Assembly (NCBI RefSeq): GCF_007692705.1
Contig: NZ_REBN01000159.1
Span: 1-41,901 of the forward strand
Direction of reading: 5' to 3'
Length of the DNA stretch: 41,901 nt
Source: Mongoliibacter sp.
GTDB lineage: Bacteria > Bacteroidota > Bacteroidia > Cytophagales > Cyclobacteriaceae
Of the stretch, positions 27,404 through 35,292 are shown in pieces; position 1 is the stretch's first letter; each line of letters begins with the position of its first letter. The notes beneath the pieces are model-generated. The model did not search any database, had not been told where the DNA came from, and saw nothing but the letters and a program-made list of their open reading frames with translations. The position numbers were made by a program, and so were the translations under genes.

Positions 27404-27424
27404 TTTTAGATTTTAGATTTTAGA
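27404..27424. repeat. Three tandem TTTTAGA heptamers between pta and ackA
   Basis: Three consecutive identical 7-base units are followed by a T-run, starting 7 bases after the pta stop. The same unit in the other orientation (AATCTAA) forms the repeat at 1786-1813. There is no dyad, so it is not a hairpin. Confidence 0.65.
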
Positions 27425-27454
27425 TTTTTGCTCTCGCATCTAACCTCACACAAA

Positions 27455-28663
27455 ATGAAAATTCTCGTACTCAATTCCGGAAGTAGCTCACTGAAATATC
27501 AGCTTTTTGATATGCCCGATGAAAATCCAATCTGTACAGGCTTAGTTGAAAGAATAAGTTCAGAAGAAGCCTCAATCAGACACTTGGTTTACCTCAAAGG
27601 AAAGGAGAATAAACATAATATTTCCAAACCCATTAAAAATCATGAAGATGCTCTTCAGCTTGTTACTTCATTGTTAATGGACTCAGAAAAAGGAGTACTC
27701 AAAAATATTGACGAAGTGAAAGCAATAGGTCACCGAGTAGTTCATGGAGGGGAACAATTTGCCTCTACAACGCTGATCACCAAAGAAGTAAAAGCTAAGA
27801 TCAAGACACTATTTGAACTTGCTCCACTTCATAACCCGCCAAACTACCGTGGGATAGAGGTTGCTGAAAGAATATTCCCAAAAGCAAAACAGGTAGCTGT
27901 GTTTGATACAGCCTTTCACCAAAGTATGCCTCCCCGTGCCTACCGCTTTGCCATTCCCAAAGAAATGTATTTCGATTTGGGTATAAGAGCTTATGGTTTT
28001 CATGGAAGTTCGCATCAGTATGTAGGAAAGAGGGCTTTGGAATACATGAAAAATCCAGAAGCAAAAATAATTACAATCCACCTTGGTAATGGATCCAGTA
28101 TGGCTGCCATTAAATCAGGTAAATCTATTGACACCAGTATGGGGCTTGGCCCTATGGGTGGGCTGATGATGGGTACTCGCTGTGGAGATATTGATCCTTC
28201 CATTATTTTTTACCTGATCAACGAAAAAGGTTACAGTCCAAAAGAGGTCAATGATATACTGAACAAGAAGAGTGGGATGTTAGGTATGGCTGGTCATAGC
28301 GATATGAGAGATGTGAAGGCAGCAATTGAAAATGGAGACGACGAGGCCAGGTTGGCCTATGAGATTTACGCCTACAGGATTCAAAAATATATAGGTGCTT
28401 ATGCTGCTGCCATGAATGGCTTAGATGCTATTGTCTTTACTGCCGGAATTGGAGAAAATGATCCTGATATGAGGGCAGCTGTATGTAAGGATATGGATTA
28501 CTTTGGAATTCTTCTTGATCCAAATGCAAATCAAAATCGTTCTTCTGAAATCAGGGAAATCAACATCCCTAGTTCCATAACAAAGATTCTTGTGATTCCT
28601 ACCAATGAGGAATTGGAAATAGGACAACAGACTTACAAGGTGGTGACCGAAGGATATAGCTAA
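27455..28663 (+). CDS. ackA: Acetate kinase
   Basis: This 402-residue protein makes ATP and acetate from acetyl phosphate and ADP, completing the pathway begun by Pta. Signature motifs are VLNSGSSSLKYQLFDM at the N-terminus, GHRVVHGGE, AVFDTAFHQSMPPRAYRFAI, YGFHGSSHQYV and IHLGNGSSMAAIKSGKSIDT, followed by TRCGDIDPSI. The frame opens earlier, at 27428, but ATG at 27455 gives the standard start. It is 57 bases after pta. Confidence 0.96.
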   Translation: MKILVLNSGSSSLKYQLFDMPDENPICTGLVERISSEEASIRHLVYLKGKENKHNISKPIKNHEDALQLVTSLLMDSEKGVLKNIDEVKAIGHRVVHGGEQFASTTLITKEVKAKIKTLFELAPLHNPPNYRGIEVAERIFPKAKQVAVFDTAFHQSMPPRAYRFAIPKEMYFDLGIRAYGFHGSSHQYVGKRALEYMKNPEAKIITIHLGNGSSMAAIKSGKSIDTSMGLGPMGGLMMGTRCGDIDPSIIFYLINEKGYSPKEVNDILNKKSGMLGMAGHSDMRDVKAAIENGDDEARLAYEIYAYRIQKYIGAYAAAMNGLDAIVFTAGIGENDPDMRAAVCKDMDYFGILLDPNANQNRSSEIREINIPSSITKILVIPTNEELEIGQQTYKVVTEGYS

Positions 28664-28719
28664 ATACTTTTCCGCTTTTTGAGTTCTGCATTGATTTGAC
28701 CCAAATGAAAAACTGAAAG

Positions 28720-29175
28720 TTAAGTTTTTATCACCTTTTCAAAACAAAAACTGTTTTCAACCCCTTCATATTGTCCATAATTTGAAATTTGCTTGTATCC
28801 ACTTTTTTGGTAAAGCTTGATGGCTTCAGGCTGGTTTTTCCCCGTTTCCAGTATACAGCTCTTATAGCCCAATTCTTTTGCCCATATCTCCAAATCTGCT
28901 AGCAAATTGCCTGCAATCCCCATCCCCCGCCTATCAGGTCTGACAAACATACGTTTGATTTCTACTCGCTCATCATCGAACTTTTTGATCGCACCACAGC
29001 CAACGGGTGCTCCAAAAAGATAAGCTACCACAACGTGATGAATATTGTCCAACTTGTTAAACTGATCATAGAAAGCATGGTCTTCCCCATCCGTAATGGC
29101 CAATTCCTGGTCCAATTCAATCACAAGTGCTATAAAGTCAGGGTCTATTGCCTGAGTTCTATTTAATACCAACAT
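28720..29175 (-). CDS. GNAT family N-acetyltransferase
   Basis: This 151-residue protein has the acetyl-CoA pyrophosphate-binding motif RRGMGIAGNLLADLEIWA (Arg/Gln-x-x-Gly-x-Ala/Gly), preceded by VEIKRMFVRPD and followed by SCILETGKNQPEAIKLYQKS. That order is typical of the GNAT fold. The acceptor is unknown. The gene is 22 bases downstream of the NTF2-like gene's stop on the same strand and may be transcribed with it. Confidence 0.85.
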   Translation of the reverse strand: MLVLNRTQAIDPDFIALVIELDQELAITDGEDHAFYDQFNKLDNIHHVVVAYLFGAPVGCGAIKKFDDERVEIKRMFVRPDRRGMGIAGNLLADLEIWAKELGYKSCILETGKNQPEAIKLYQKSGYKQISNYGQYEGVENSFCFEKVIKT

Positions 29176-29197
29176 ATAGAACCTTTTTAAAATCTAT

Positions 29198-29653
29198 TTA
29201 AGCAGGAAGCATATTTCTGATCGCTGCTATTTTCCAACCTTCTATAGTCTTCACCACTATGAAAGTACTCCACATATTCCTTTCATTACCATTTTCCGAA
29301 ATTATCCTATATTGGGTATCCACCACTGCATTTTGCTCATTCAGGTAGCGAATCTTCTCAATTTCGAGTTCTCTCTTCCCTGGGTTATTTGTAGAGCTAC
29401 TTCTCATTCCTTCCAAGGCTTCCTCTATTCCCCTTCTCCATTCTCCAGAAGAAACCAATTGATCAATATCTACCAATAGAACTCTCTTCAACAAATCTTC
29501 ATTTCTATTTTCTCTTGCTGAATTATAATCTGAAATCAACTGCTGAATGGAAATATCAGCTTCTTTTCTAAAATTTCCCTGAGCTTGACTAAAGAAAGGC
29601 ACTAAAAAAATCACCAGAGTGGCTAAATTTATTTTTATCTTCCGTTTTCCCAT
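29198..29653 (-). CDS. Secreted NTF2/SnoaL-like (DUF4440-type) protein
   Basis: This 151-residue protein has a signal peptide (NLATLVIFLVPFFSQAQ). The mature domain is a small cone-shaped fold like SnoaL or DUF4440: an initial helix region ISIQQLISDYNSARENRNED, then strands with VDTQYRIISENG and a closing GWKIAAIRNM. DUF4440-type proteins of this shape are often periplasmic and have few known ligands. The function is not assigned. The gene lies between the GNAT gene and the DUF4394 terminator. Confidence 0.7.
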   Translation of the reverse strand: MGKRKIKINLATLVIFLVPFFSQAQGNFRKEADISIQQLISDYNSARENRNEDLLKRVLLVDIDQLVSSGEWRRGIEEALEGMRSSSTNNPGKRELEIEKIRYLNEQNAVVDTQYRIISENGNERNMWSTFIVVKTIEGWKIAAIRNMLPA

Positions 29654-29730
29654 ATCAATATCAAGTTATGGTCATTTCCTTGGAATCCAAAATAACTTTT
29701 CCATATACCAGTCAATAAAATGAATTCATC

Positions 29731-29757
29731 AAAAAAACCACCCGGATTTCCGGGTGG
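29731..29757 (-). terminator. Terminator after the DUF4394 gene
   Basis: A perfect 8-base-pair stem CCACCCGG/CCGGGTGG with loop ATTT is bordered on the plus strand by seven A, a U-tract for minus-strand transcripts. It lies 35 bases beyond the DUF4394 stop. Confidence 0.92.
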
Positions 29758-29791
29758 CTATATGGGTGTTCAAACAACTGTTTAAATTATT

Positions 29792-31330
29792 CTAAAAACC
29801 CAAACCAACTGCCATTGCAGTAGCTGTAACATTAAAGTCTGAAACTTTACTGGCTTCACCAGTACTGATATTGATGCTGTAGACACTGGTCATTCCATCG
29901 ACTGTCAACAGAGCAAAAGCCATATCCGACATCCCTCCGATATCAAAACCGTTTTCAGCAGTGAATTCAATACCTAAGGATCCAATTTCTACTAAACCTC
30001 CATCATTTGGAGGATCTTGCCTATAAAGCAGCCCTGTTTCACTATCCAAGACATAGAGGACCGTACTGGTTGCCGTGGCTATGTTATTCGTATAAGCTGC
30101 CCCATTCACAAAAGGATTCACAGGGTTTAAATCACCATCGACAGCGACAACTGTACCCAAATCCGGATGTAATCTCAGGTTTTGTCCCGTATTACTGACA
30201 AGCCTAATCCTATCCACGGTTGGATTGAAATCAAAGCCAAAGCTTTCTCCATCAAGCGATGGTGACAATGGGTCTCCAACAGGACTTAAAGATCCGTTAG
30301 ACGTATTTACTGTCAAAAGTCTGCTCTGGTTAGAGATCGCATAAAGCGCCCCATTGGCTGGTCTAAAATCAAGTCCAACTATTATTTCTCCCTCATTAAG
30401 TCCCATTAGATCTACGGCATTACTGGAAGGATTCAAAGGATTAAATCGCTCAAGCTTGTTATCAGCAGTGACTGCGAAAGCCACAGGATTTGTTTTAAAA
30501 GCAATTCCCCATACACGATTACCAAATGTCCCCACCCATTCTGCTGCGCCACTTTCAAGGTTGATAGTATACAATTTAGATTCCCCTTCTTTTAACGTAA
30601 CCGCCAGTGCTGCGCTGTTATCAGGGTTAATGTCAAAATTACCCAAGCCCATAAAATCTACACCAAGATCTCCAACCTCTCTTAAACCTCCGTCATTTGG
30701 GGGATCCTGAATGAAAAGTTTGTTGGATGAAAAATCAATATCATAAAGAGCAGTTGAATTGGCTCCTGCTACCGAATTGGTGTATGCTACAGCGCCAATC
30801 TGAGGATTATCTCCTCCGCTAATCATTCCATCTTCTGCCACTACTGTTCCCAATTCGGGATGTAACCTTAAATTCTGACCTGAAGCAGTCACTAGGCGTA
30901 TTCTATCCACGGTAGGATTAAAGTCCAACGAAGCATTTTCCCCATCGATGGCAGGAGAAAAAGGGCCATCTCCCAAAGCAGTGGCTTCACCAGTATATTC
31001 ATTGATAAAATAAAGCCTACTGGTACTTCCCAAAGCATACAATTGACCTGTGGCTGGCCTATAATCTATACTTACAATCATCTCGTTACTTTCGAGTCCG
31101 GCAATGGATTTGATTTCCATGGGTGAATCCAAATCGCGTGCGTTGAACATCATGATTCTGTTATCATCTGTTAACGCCATAAAATCCACATCTGGAGCCA
31201 TTCCTGGCATAGGTTCCTCACCTACTGGAGGAATTGCCGGATTTTCATCATCACTACAAGCAAAAGCTAAAGCTGCCACAAACATTGTCAATAGAACCGA
31301 AGTCCTCAAAGATTCAATATAATTTCTCAT
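29792..31330 (-). CDS. Lipoprotein with two DUF4394 domains
   Basis: This 512-residue protein begins with a lipoprotein signal with lipobox LAFAC (Cys25), followed by an acidic and Pro-rich stretch (DDENPAIPPVGEEPMPG). It then carries two copies of the DUF4394 domain, at about 50-280 and 285-512. In both copies the same landmarks appear: SIDYRP or GLDFRP, DFNPTVDRIRLV, GQNLRLHP and DPPNDGGL. The domain is probably a beta-propeller-like unit, with the two copies forming one or two propellers. The function is unknown, but such proteins are exported and likely bind a surface or matrix ligand. It is a single-gene unit with its own terminator. Confidence 0.88.
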   Translation of the reverse strand: MRNYIESLRTSVLLTMFVAALAFACSDDENPAIPPVGEEPMPGMAPDVDFMALTDDNRIMMFNARDLDSPMEIKSIAGLESNEMIVSIDYRPATGQLYALGSTSRLYFINEYTGEATALGDGPFSPAIDGENASLDFNPTVDRIRLVTASGQNLRLHPELGTVVAEDGMISGGDNPQIGAVAYTNSVAGANSTALYDIDFSSNKLFIQDPPNDGGLREVGDLGVDFMGLGNFDINPDNSAALAVTLKEGESKLYTINLESGAAEWVGTFGNRVWGIAFKTNPVAFAVTADNKLERFNPLNPSSNAVDLMGLNEGEIIVGLDFRPANGALYAISNQSRLLTVNTSNGSLSPVGDPLSPSLDGESFGFDFNPTVDRIRLVSNTGQNLRLHPDLGTVVAVDGDLNPVNPFVNGAAYTNNIATATSTVLYVLDSETGLLYRQDPPNDGGLVEIGSLGIEFTAENGFDIGGMSDMAFALLTVDGMTSVYSINISTGEASKVSDFNVTATAMAVGLGF

Positions 31331-31576
31331 GGTAAGTTGGTTTAAGTTAATGCGTATAAATACGAACCAGCTTTTAGCAGTGGATTGGATGAAAAAGTAA
31401 AAAAATTAAAATTTTTAATCTATTATTAATAACTAAACTCTAAAACTGTAATTAGTAAAATATATTTACCATAAATTCATACTACAAAAAAGTAATTATA
31501 CCAAAATTCAGGTTAAGACAGTATTGGTTTTACTGGTTTTTGGTATTTTAATTCACGACCCAATTTTATTTTGCAT

Positions 31577-31584
31577 TAATTTTG
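31577..31584 (+). promoter_or_regulatory. TAnnTTTG promoter element before the HELGH protease gene
   Basis: TAATTTTG matches the Bacteroidota -7 element and lies 14 bases before the ATG at 31598, so the transcript would have a very short leader. A TTTG further upstream (31539-31542) is not at the usual spacing. Confidence 0.3.
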
Positions 31585-31597
31585 CAAGAATATATGC

Positions 31598-32164
31598 ATG
31601 ACTTCTTCAAAAAAGGTAATTTTTAGAAATGATGTTCCAAAAAGAATCAGTGAGATCAGTTTGAAAGCGCTGTCTTTTTACCCTGAACTTGAATCGCATA
31701 CCATTGAATTCATGGTCGATGACAATATCACCAAGTCTGTCATGCAGGCGCAGCCAAAATTTGTATCAATGTTGGGTTTCGGAAAAAGAACTTACCTCAT
31801 AAAAATAAGCCGACATTTCAAACTCAAAGGTAAAAAGATTCCTATAGACGATCTTCCCGAAGATGTCTTGCTGGGTTGGATCGGACACGAATTGGGACAT
31901 ATTATGGATTATTTACATAAAAATACCTGGTCTATGATAATATTCGGGATTGGTTACCTCACTTCCAAAAGTTTCATTATATCAGCTGAAAGGGCTGCGG
32001 ATACCTATGCTGTCAATCATGGTCTCGGAGAATATATCCTTAAAACCAAAGATTTTATCTTAAACCAGGCAGGAATGAGCCCTAGTTATTTGGATAAAAT
32101 CAATAGGCTCTATTTGCCACCAGAAGAGGTAATGATAATGATAGAAGAGCTGGAAAAAAATTAG
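31598..32164 (+). CDS. Small membrane-associated zinc metalloprotease-like protein (HELGH)
   Basis: This 188-residue protein has HELGH at 97-101 (His97, Glu98, His101 as zinc and catalytic residues) and a downstream SAERAADTYAV with Glu131 and Asp135. The Glu about 30 residues on suits the third ligand of M48-like gluzincins. A single hydrophobic stretch (MIIFGIGYLTSKSFIIS, about 113-129) lies between them, so it may be attached to the membrane. It is much shorter than the usual M48 proteins, and I cannot place it in a known subgroup. The last 4 bases overlap the convergent GH3 gene. Confidence 0.7.
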   Translation: MTSSKKVIFRNDVPKRISEISLKALSFYPELESHTIEFMVDDNITKSVMQAQPKFVSMLGFGKRTYLIKISRHFKLKGKKIPIDDLPEDVLLGWIGHELGHIMDYLHKNTWSMIIFGIGYLTSKSFIISAERAADTYAVNHGLGEYILKTKDFILNQAGMSPSYLDKINRLYLPPEEVMIMIEELEKN

Positions 32165-33690
32165 TCCAATAGGCCTCCTATATATTCTTTCCAATCTATA
32201 AAATCCTCCTCTTTCATTACGCGGGGAACCTTCACCTGACCTCCTTTTTGTTTGGTTTCTTCTGTCCATTTTTGAAAATAAGACGCAGGAATCAATTTTA
32301 CTCGGACACCCTTCAGCGCTTTGCTACGTGCAACCTTGTAGTTTTTGTTACTTCTTTGTAGAATTTCATTCAGACTTTGGGCAACTTTTTCCTCATCTAA
32401 ATCAAAGTCCCCTTCTAGTCCCAAATACCAGGAATGATAATACTCACCATCTTCTTGTATTGCGGATACCGTAAACTCTTTGATATCGCAATTGAATTTT
32501 TCCTCCAGTACCTCCATCGCTTTATTCATTTGAATAATTGAAAGATGGGAGCCTACTACATTTAGAAAATGTTTGGTTCTTCCTGTGATTTTGATTTCTG
32601 CTTTCGCTTTATCTGTAAAGGTTATAGTATCACCTATCATATACCGCCAAGCCCCGGAAACTGTAGAAATAATCAGAACATAATCTACGTCCTCTTCAAC
32701 TTCCTCTATGTTTAAGGCTTTGATTCCTTGTTTAATAGACCCATTTTCATCCATGTTTTCTGGTGTAAAAGGGACAAATTCGAAATAGACCCCATTATTT
32801 GTTATCAAAGCCATTGCATCGGTTTCTTTTCTGATCTGTGTTGCTATATAACCTTCCGATGCCAAGTAGGTATCAATTACAGTAATGGGTTTAGCTGTGA
32901 TTTTTTCAAAACTTTTCCTGTATGGTTCAAAGGCAACACCTCCCGAGGTATAAACCTGAAAATTGGGCCAAATATCATGAATGGTTTCCACCCCATGATA
33001 GGATATCACCTTTTTCATCATCAACTCGATCCAGGAAGGAATTCCGGAAATACCACCAATATCCCAATTGGGTGCTTCTTTGGCTAAAGCTTCGACCCTT
33101 TCATCCCAATCCTGAATGGAAGAAATTTCTTTCCCTGGCCTATACACTCCCTCAAACCAAAACGGAATCTGACTGGCGGAGATACCCGAAATTTCACCCT
33201 CAAAGTGTCCATTGACTTTTTTGAGATCGGTACTACTGCCAAACATTAGAATTTCTTTTTCATAAAATTCGGGCGGAAGGTCAAAATCTGCCAAAGCTTT
33301 GATTTGTTGTAAGCCACCCTTTCTAATCGCTTTTACCATTTCATCGGTAACTGGAATATGTTTTTTGGAACTTGTTGTACCACTGGACACTGCAAAAAAC
33401 TCTACCTTACCCGGCCAAGTAATATCGGGGGCTCCATCTATTACACGTTGCCACCACCTTTCTCGCAATTCGTCATAGCTATGGTAGGGAACGGTTTCAG
33501 CAAAAGCCTTCCTGGGGTCTTCATTTTCTAACAAGCTTTCAAATTCATAGTACTTTCCAAAAGATGTTTTTTTTGCTGTATCCAATAAGTCTATCAAGAC
33601 ATCCTTCTGGGCATCAGCATGATTCGAACTTGTAAAAATCTTATCGGCCGTTTCTACTGCCTTCTTGATGATTTCTCCTATAATTGCCAT
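32161..33690 (-). CDS. GH3 family acyl-adenylate/acyl-amide synthetase
   Basis: This 509-residue protein belongs to the GH3 family (the auxin-response-type adenylating enzymes). The ATP-binding loop is FFAVSSGTTSSKKHIPVT near residue 105. Further conserved stretches are MLFGSSTDLKK-like (ILMFGSSTDL), YLASEGYIA near residue 270, and GAWRYMIGDTITFT, the last before the C-terminal lid domain with GRTKHFLNVVG. GH3 enzymes activate a carboxylic acid with ATP and often join it to an amino acid. The bacterial substrate is unknown. It stands alone on the minus strand. Confidence 0.88.
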   Translation of the reverse strand: MAIIGEIIKKAVETADKIFTSSNHADAQKDVLIDLLDTAKKTSFGKYYEFESLLENEDPRKAFAETVPYHSYDELRERWWQRVIDGAPDITWPGKVEFFAVSSGTTSSKKHIPVTDEMVKAIRKGGLQQIKALADFDLPPEFYEKEILMFGSSTDLKKVNGHFEGEISGISASQIPFWFEGVYRPGKEISSIQDWDERVEALAKEAPNWDIGGISGIPSWIELMMKKVISYHGVETIHDIWPNFQVYTSGGVAFEPYRKSFEKITAKPITVIDTYLASEGYIATQIRKETDAMALITNNGVYFEFVPFTPENMDENGSIKQGIKALNIEEVEEDVDYVLIISTVSGAWRYMIGDTITFTDKAKAEIKITGRTKHFLNVVGSHLSIIQMNKAMEVLEEKFNCDIKEFTVSAIQEDGEYYHSWYLGLEGDFDLDEEKVAQSLNEILQRSNKNYKVARSKALKGVRVKLIPASYFQKWTEETKQKGGQVKVPRVMKEEDFIDWKEYIGGLLD

Positions 33691-33905
33691 AGAATATAAG
33701 TTTAAAAAAGACCTGTTTGATTACCTGTATTTTTAATGTCAGGAATAATCCGATCTCAAATGAAAATTATTATAGCAATCAAAAAGCAAAGACCGAACCA
33801 TTGAAGGCTCCAATTATCAAAAAAAAGTAGGCATCAACAAAAGATGTGTTTAAATGAGGTGAATCGGGAAACAGAAAAATATTTAACTTTTTTTTAGAAA
33901 TGAAT

Positions 33906-33933
33906 GCAACCTATTTTTGACAAGGTGCATCTA
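33906..33933 (+). promoter_or_regulatory. ECF-type promoter candidate before the sigma gene
   Basis: GCAACC (33906-33911) and CATCTA (33928-33933) are separated by 16 bases. The core AAC and the CrTCT-type box, with this spacing, match the general ECF layout (GGAACTT, about 16 bases, CGTCTA). The second box ends 21 bases before the sigma ATG. A housekeeping-like TATTTTTG (33912-33919) lies inside the spacer and could serve as an alternative. Autoregulation by the sigma factor is an inference. Confidence 0.5.
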
Positions 33934-33954
33934 CCTATTTGAAAGCCAACCAAA

Positions 33955-34524
33955 ATGTTATTTAAGAAAACTTTTACCACGGAAAAAGAATTGCTCAGGG
34001 GCTGCCTGAGGGCTGAGCGAAAGGCCCAACAGCAGCTCTATGAACAATATTCCGGAAAGTTTCTTGCAATCTGCATCAGGTATGTGAAAGATAGGGATCT
34101 GGCAGAGGATGTTATGATAGAAGGCTTCATGAAGATCTTTGAAAAACTTACCCAATTTGAGGAAAAAGGCAGCTTTGAAGGTTGGATGAAGAGAATTATT
34201 GTCACACAGTCTCTTCTGACCTTGAGAAATAACAAAAACCTGAACATGGAAGTCACCATGGACAGCACACTTCAGGTGGCGGACACCATCTACGAACTCA
34301 AACACTTGGAAACAGCAGAGCTCATGGAGCTCATCAAAGAACTACCCGTGGGATATAGGACAGTATTTAACCTCTATGCAGTAGAAGGATACAGTCATGC
34401 TGAGATAGCAGACCTTCTTGGAATCACCGAGTCCACTTCCAAATCCCAACTCAATAGGGCGAGAAATGTATTGAAACAGAAAATAGCCGATCAACAGATA
34501 AAAGAAAGGAGAATCAATGGCTAA
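33955..34524 (+). CDS. ECF RNA polymerase sigma factor
   Basis: This 189-residue sigma-70 factor has only regions 2 and 4. Region 2 covers about residues 10-90, with LYEQYSGKFLAICIRYVKDR and AEDVMIEGFMKIFEKL, followed by GSFEGWMKRIIV. Region 4 covers about 125-182, with LPVGYRTVFNLYAVEGYSHA and an HTH reading EIADLLGITESTSKSQLNRA. The gene is first in a five-gene operon, and its end overlaps the anti-sigma gene by 8 bases. It probably directs transcription of its own operon of envelope proteins in response to an envelope signal. Confidence 0.93.
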   Translation: MLFKKTFTTEKELLRGCLRAERKAQQQLYEQYSGKFLAICIRYVKDRDLAEDVMIEGFMKIFEKLTQFEEKGSFEGWMKRIIVTQSLLTLRNNKNLNMEVTMDSTLQVADTIYELKHLETAELMELIKELPVGYRTVFNLYAVEGYSHAEIADLLGITESTSKSQLNRARNVLKQKIADQQIKERRING

Positions 34525-35269
34525 GACAGAAAAAAACTTTGACCAGTACTTCAGAGAAAAACTGGAATCACATCAGGAAAAACCATCCTCATTGGCTTGG
34601 GAAAGGCTGGAAAGCCAATTACCCAAGAAGAAAAAGGCTGGATTTTATCCTCTACTCAGAATAGCTGCTGCTATCGTCCTTTTACTTTCAGCAGGAATTG
34701 TATTGTTAAAGTGGTCAGGAGATGACCAAGATACGCCGCAGCAAGTAGCCGAACTGACAACTCTAAAGGAAGAAGGTATTAGTAAAAATCAAGAAAATGA
34801 TGAGTCAGTAATTTCAGAAACTTCACCAAATCAAAAAGAAGATAATTCAGAAACGGTAACTGCAAAAGAACCAAAACCCGATGTGATTCAAAAACAGCCA
34901 ATAAGACCCACAACTACACCTTTTAAAGATCCTGCCTTGGGAAAAACGATGGCTGAAGCAATCGCACCAAGAGAAGAAAATAAAATAGTAGAAATGGAAC
35001 TTCCGGAAATCACTCTTCCAGAATTGAAGATCACAGAAGCTGTAGCCATGAATCAAGCGGTAGAAGAAGAACCTGCTTATAAAGTGATCATCAAGTCCAG
35101 AGGATTAAAAGAAGAAGCACCTAAACAAGGGTTGATCGGAGAAATCGAAGAAAAAGTAGAGAAAATTGAGGGCTTGTGGAATAAAATAGGCCAAGGATAT
35201 GCAGACCTGCAGGATGCAAAAGAAAACCTATTTGCCAACAACAGTCCTAGAAAAGAAAGAAGCAAGTAA
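34517..35269 (+). CDS. Anti-sigma factor-like single-pass membrane protein
   Basis: This 250-residue protein has a short cytoplasmic N-terminus (1-44) with FDQYFREKLESHQEKPSSLA and WERLESQLPKKK, one transmembrane helix (about 45-65, LLRIAAAIVLLLSAGIVLL) and a periplasmic part of about 185 residues rich in Glu, Lys and Pro. The N-terminal segment F-x2-x-F-R-x-L-E plus W-x-x-L matches what is usual in Bacteroidota anti-sigma proteins that lack a zinc site. The overlap with the sigma gene (34517-34524) suggests equal expression of the two. The periplasmic part has no known domain and may sense the products of the next genes. Confidence 0.8.
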   Translation: MAKTEKNFDQYFREKLESHQEKPSSLAWERLESQLPKKKKAGFYPLLRIAAAIVLLLSAGIVLLKWSGDDQDTPQQVAELTTLKEEGISKNQENDESVISETSPNQKEDNSETVTAKEPKPDVIQKQPIRPTTTPFKDPALGKTMAEAIAPREENKIVEMELPEITLPELKITEAVAMNQAVEEEPAYKVIIKSRGLKEEAPKQGLIGEIEEKVEKIEGLWNKIGQGYADLQDAKENLFANNSPRKERSK

Positions 35270-35292
35270 CCAACTATTAGAACTTAAACTTT

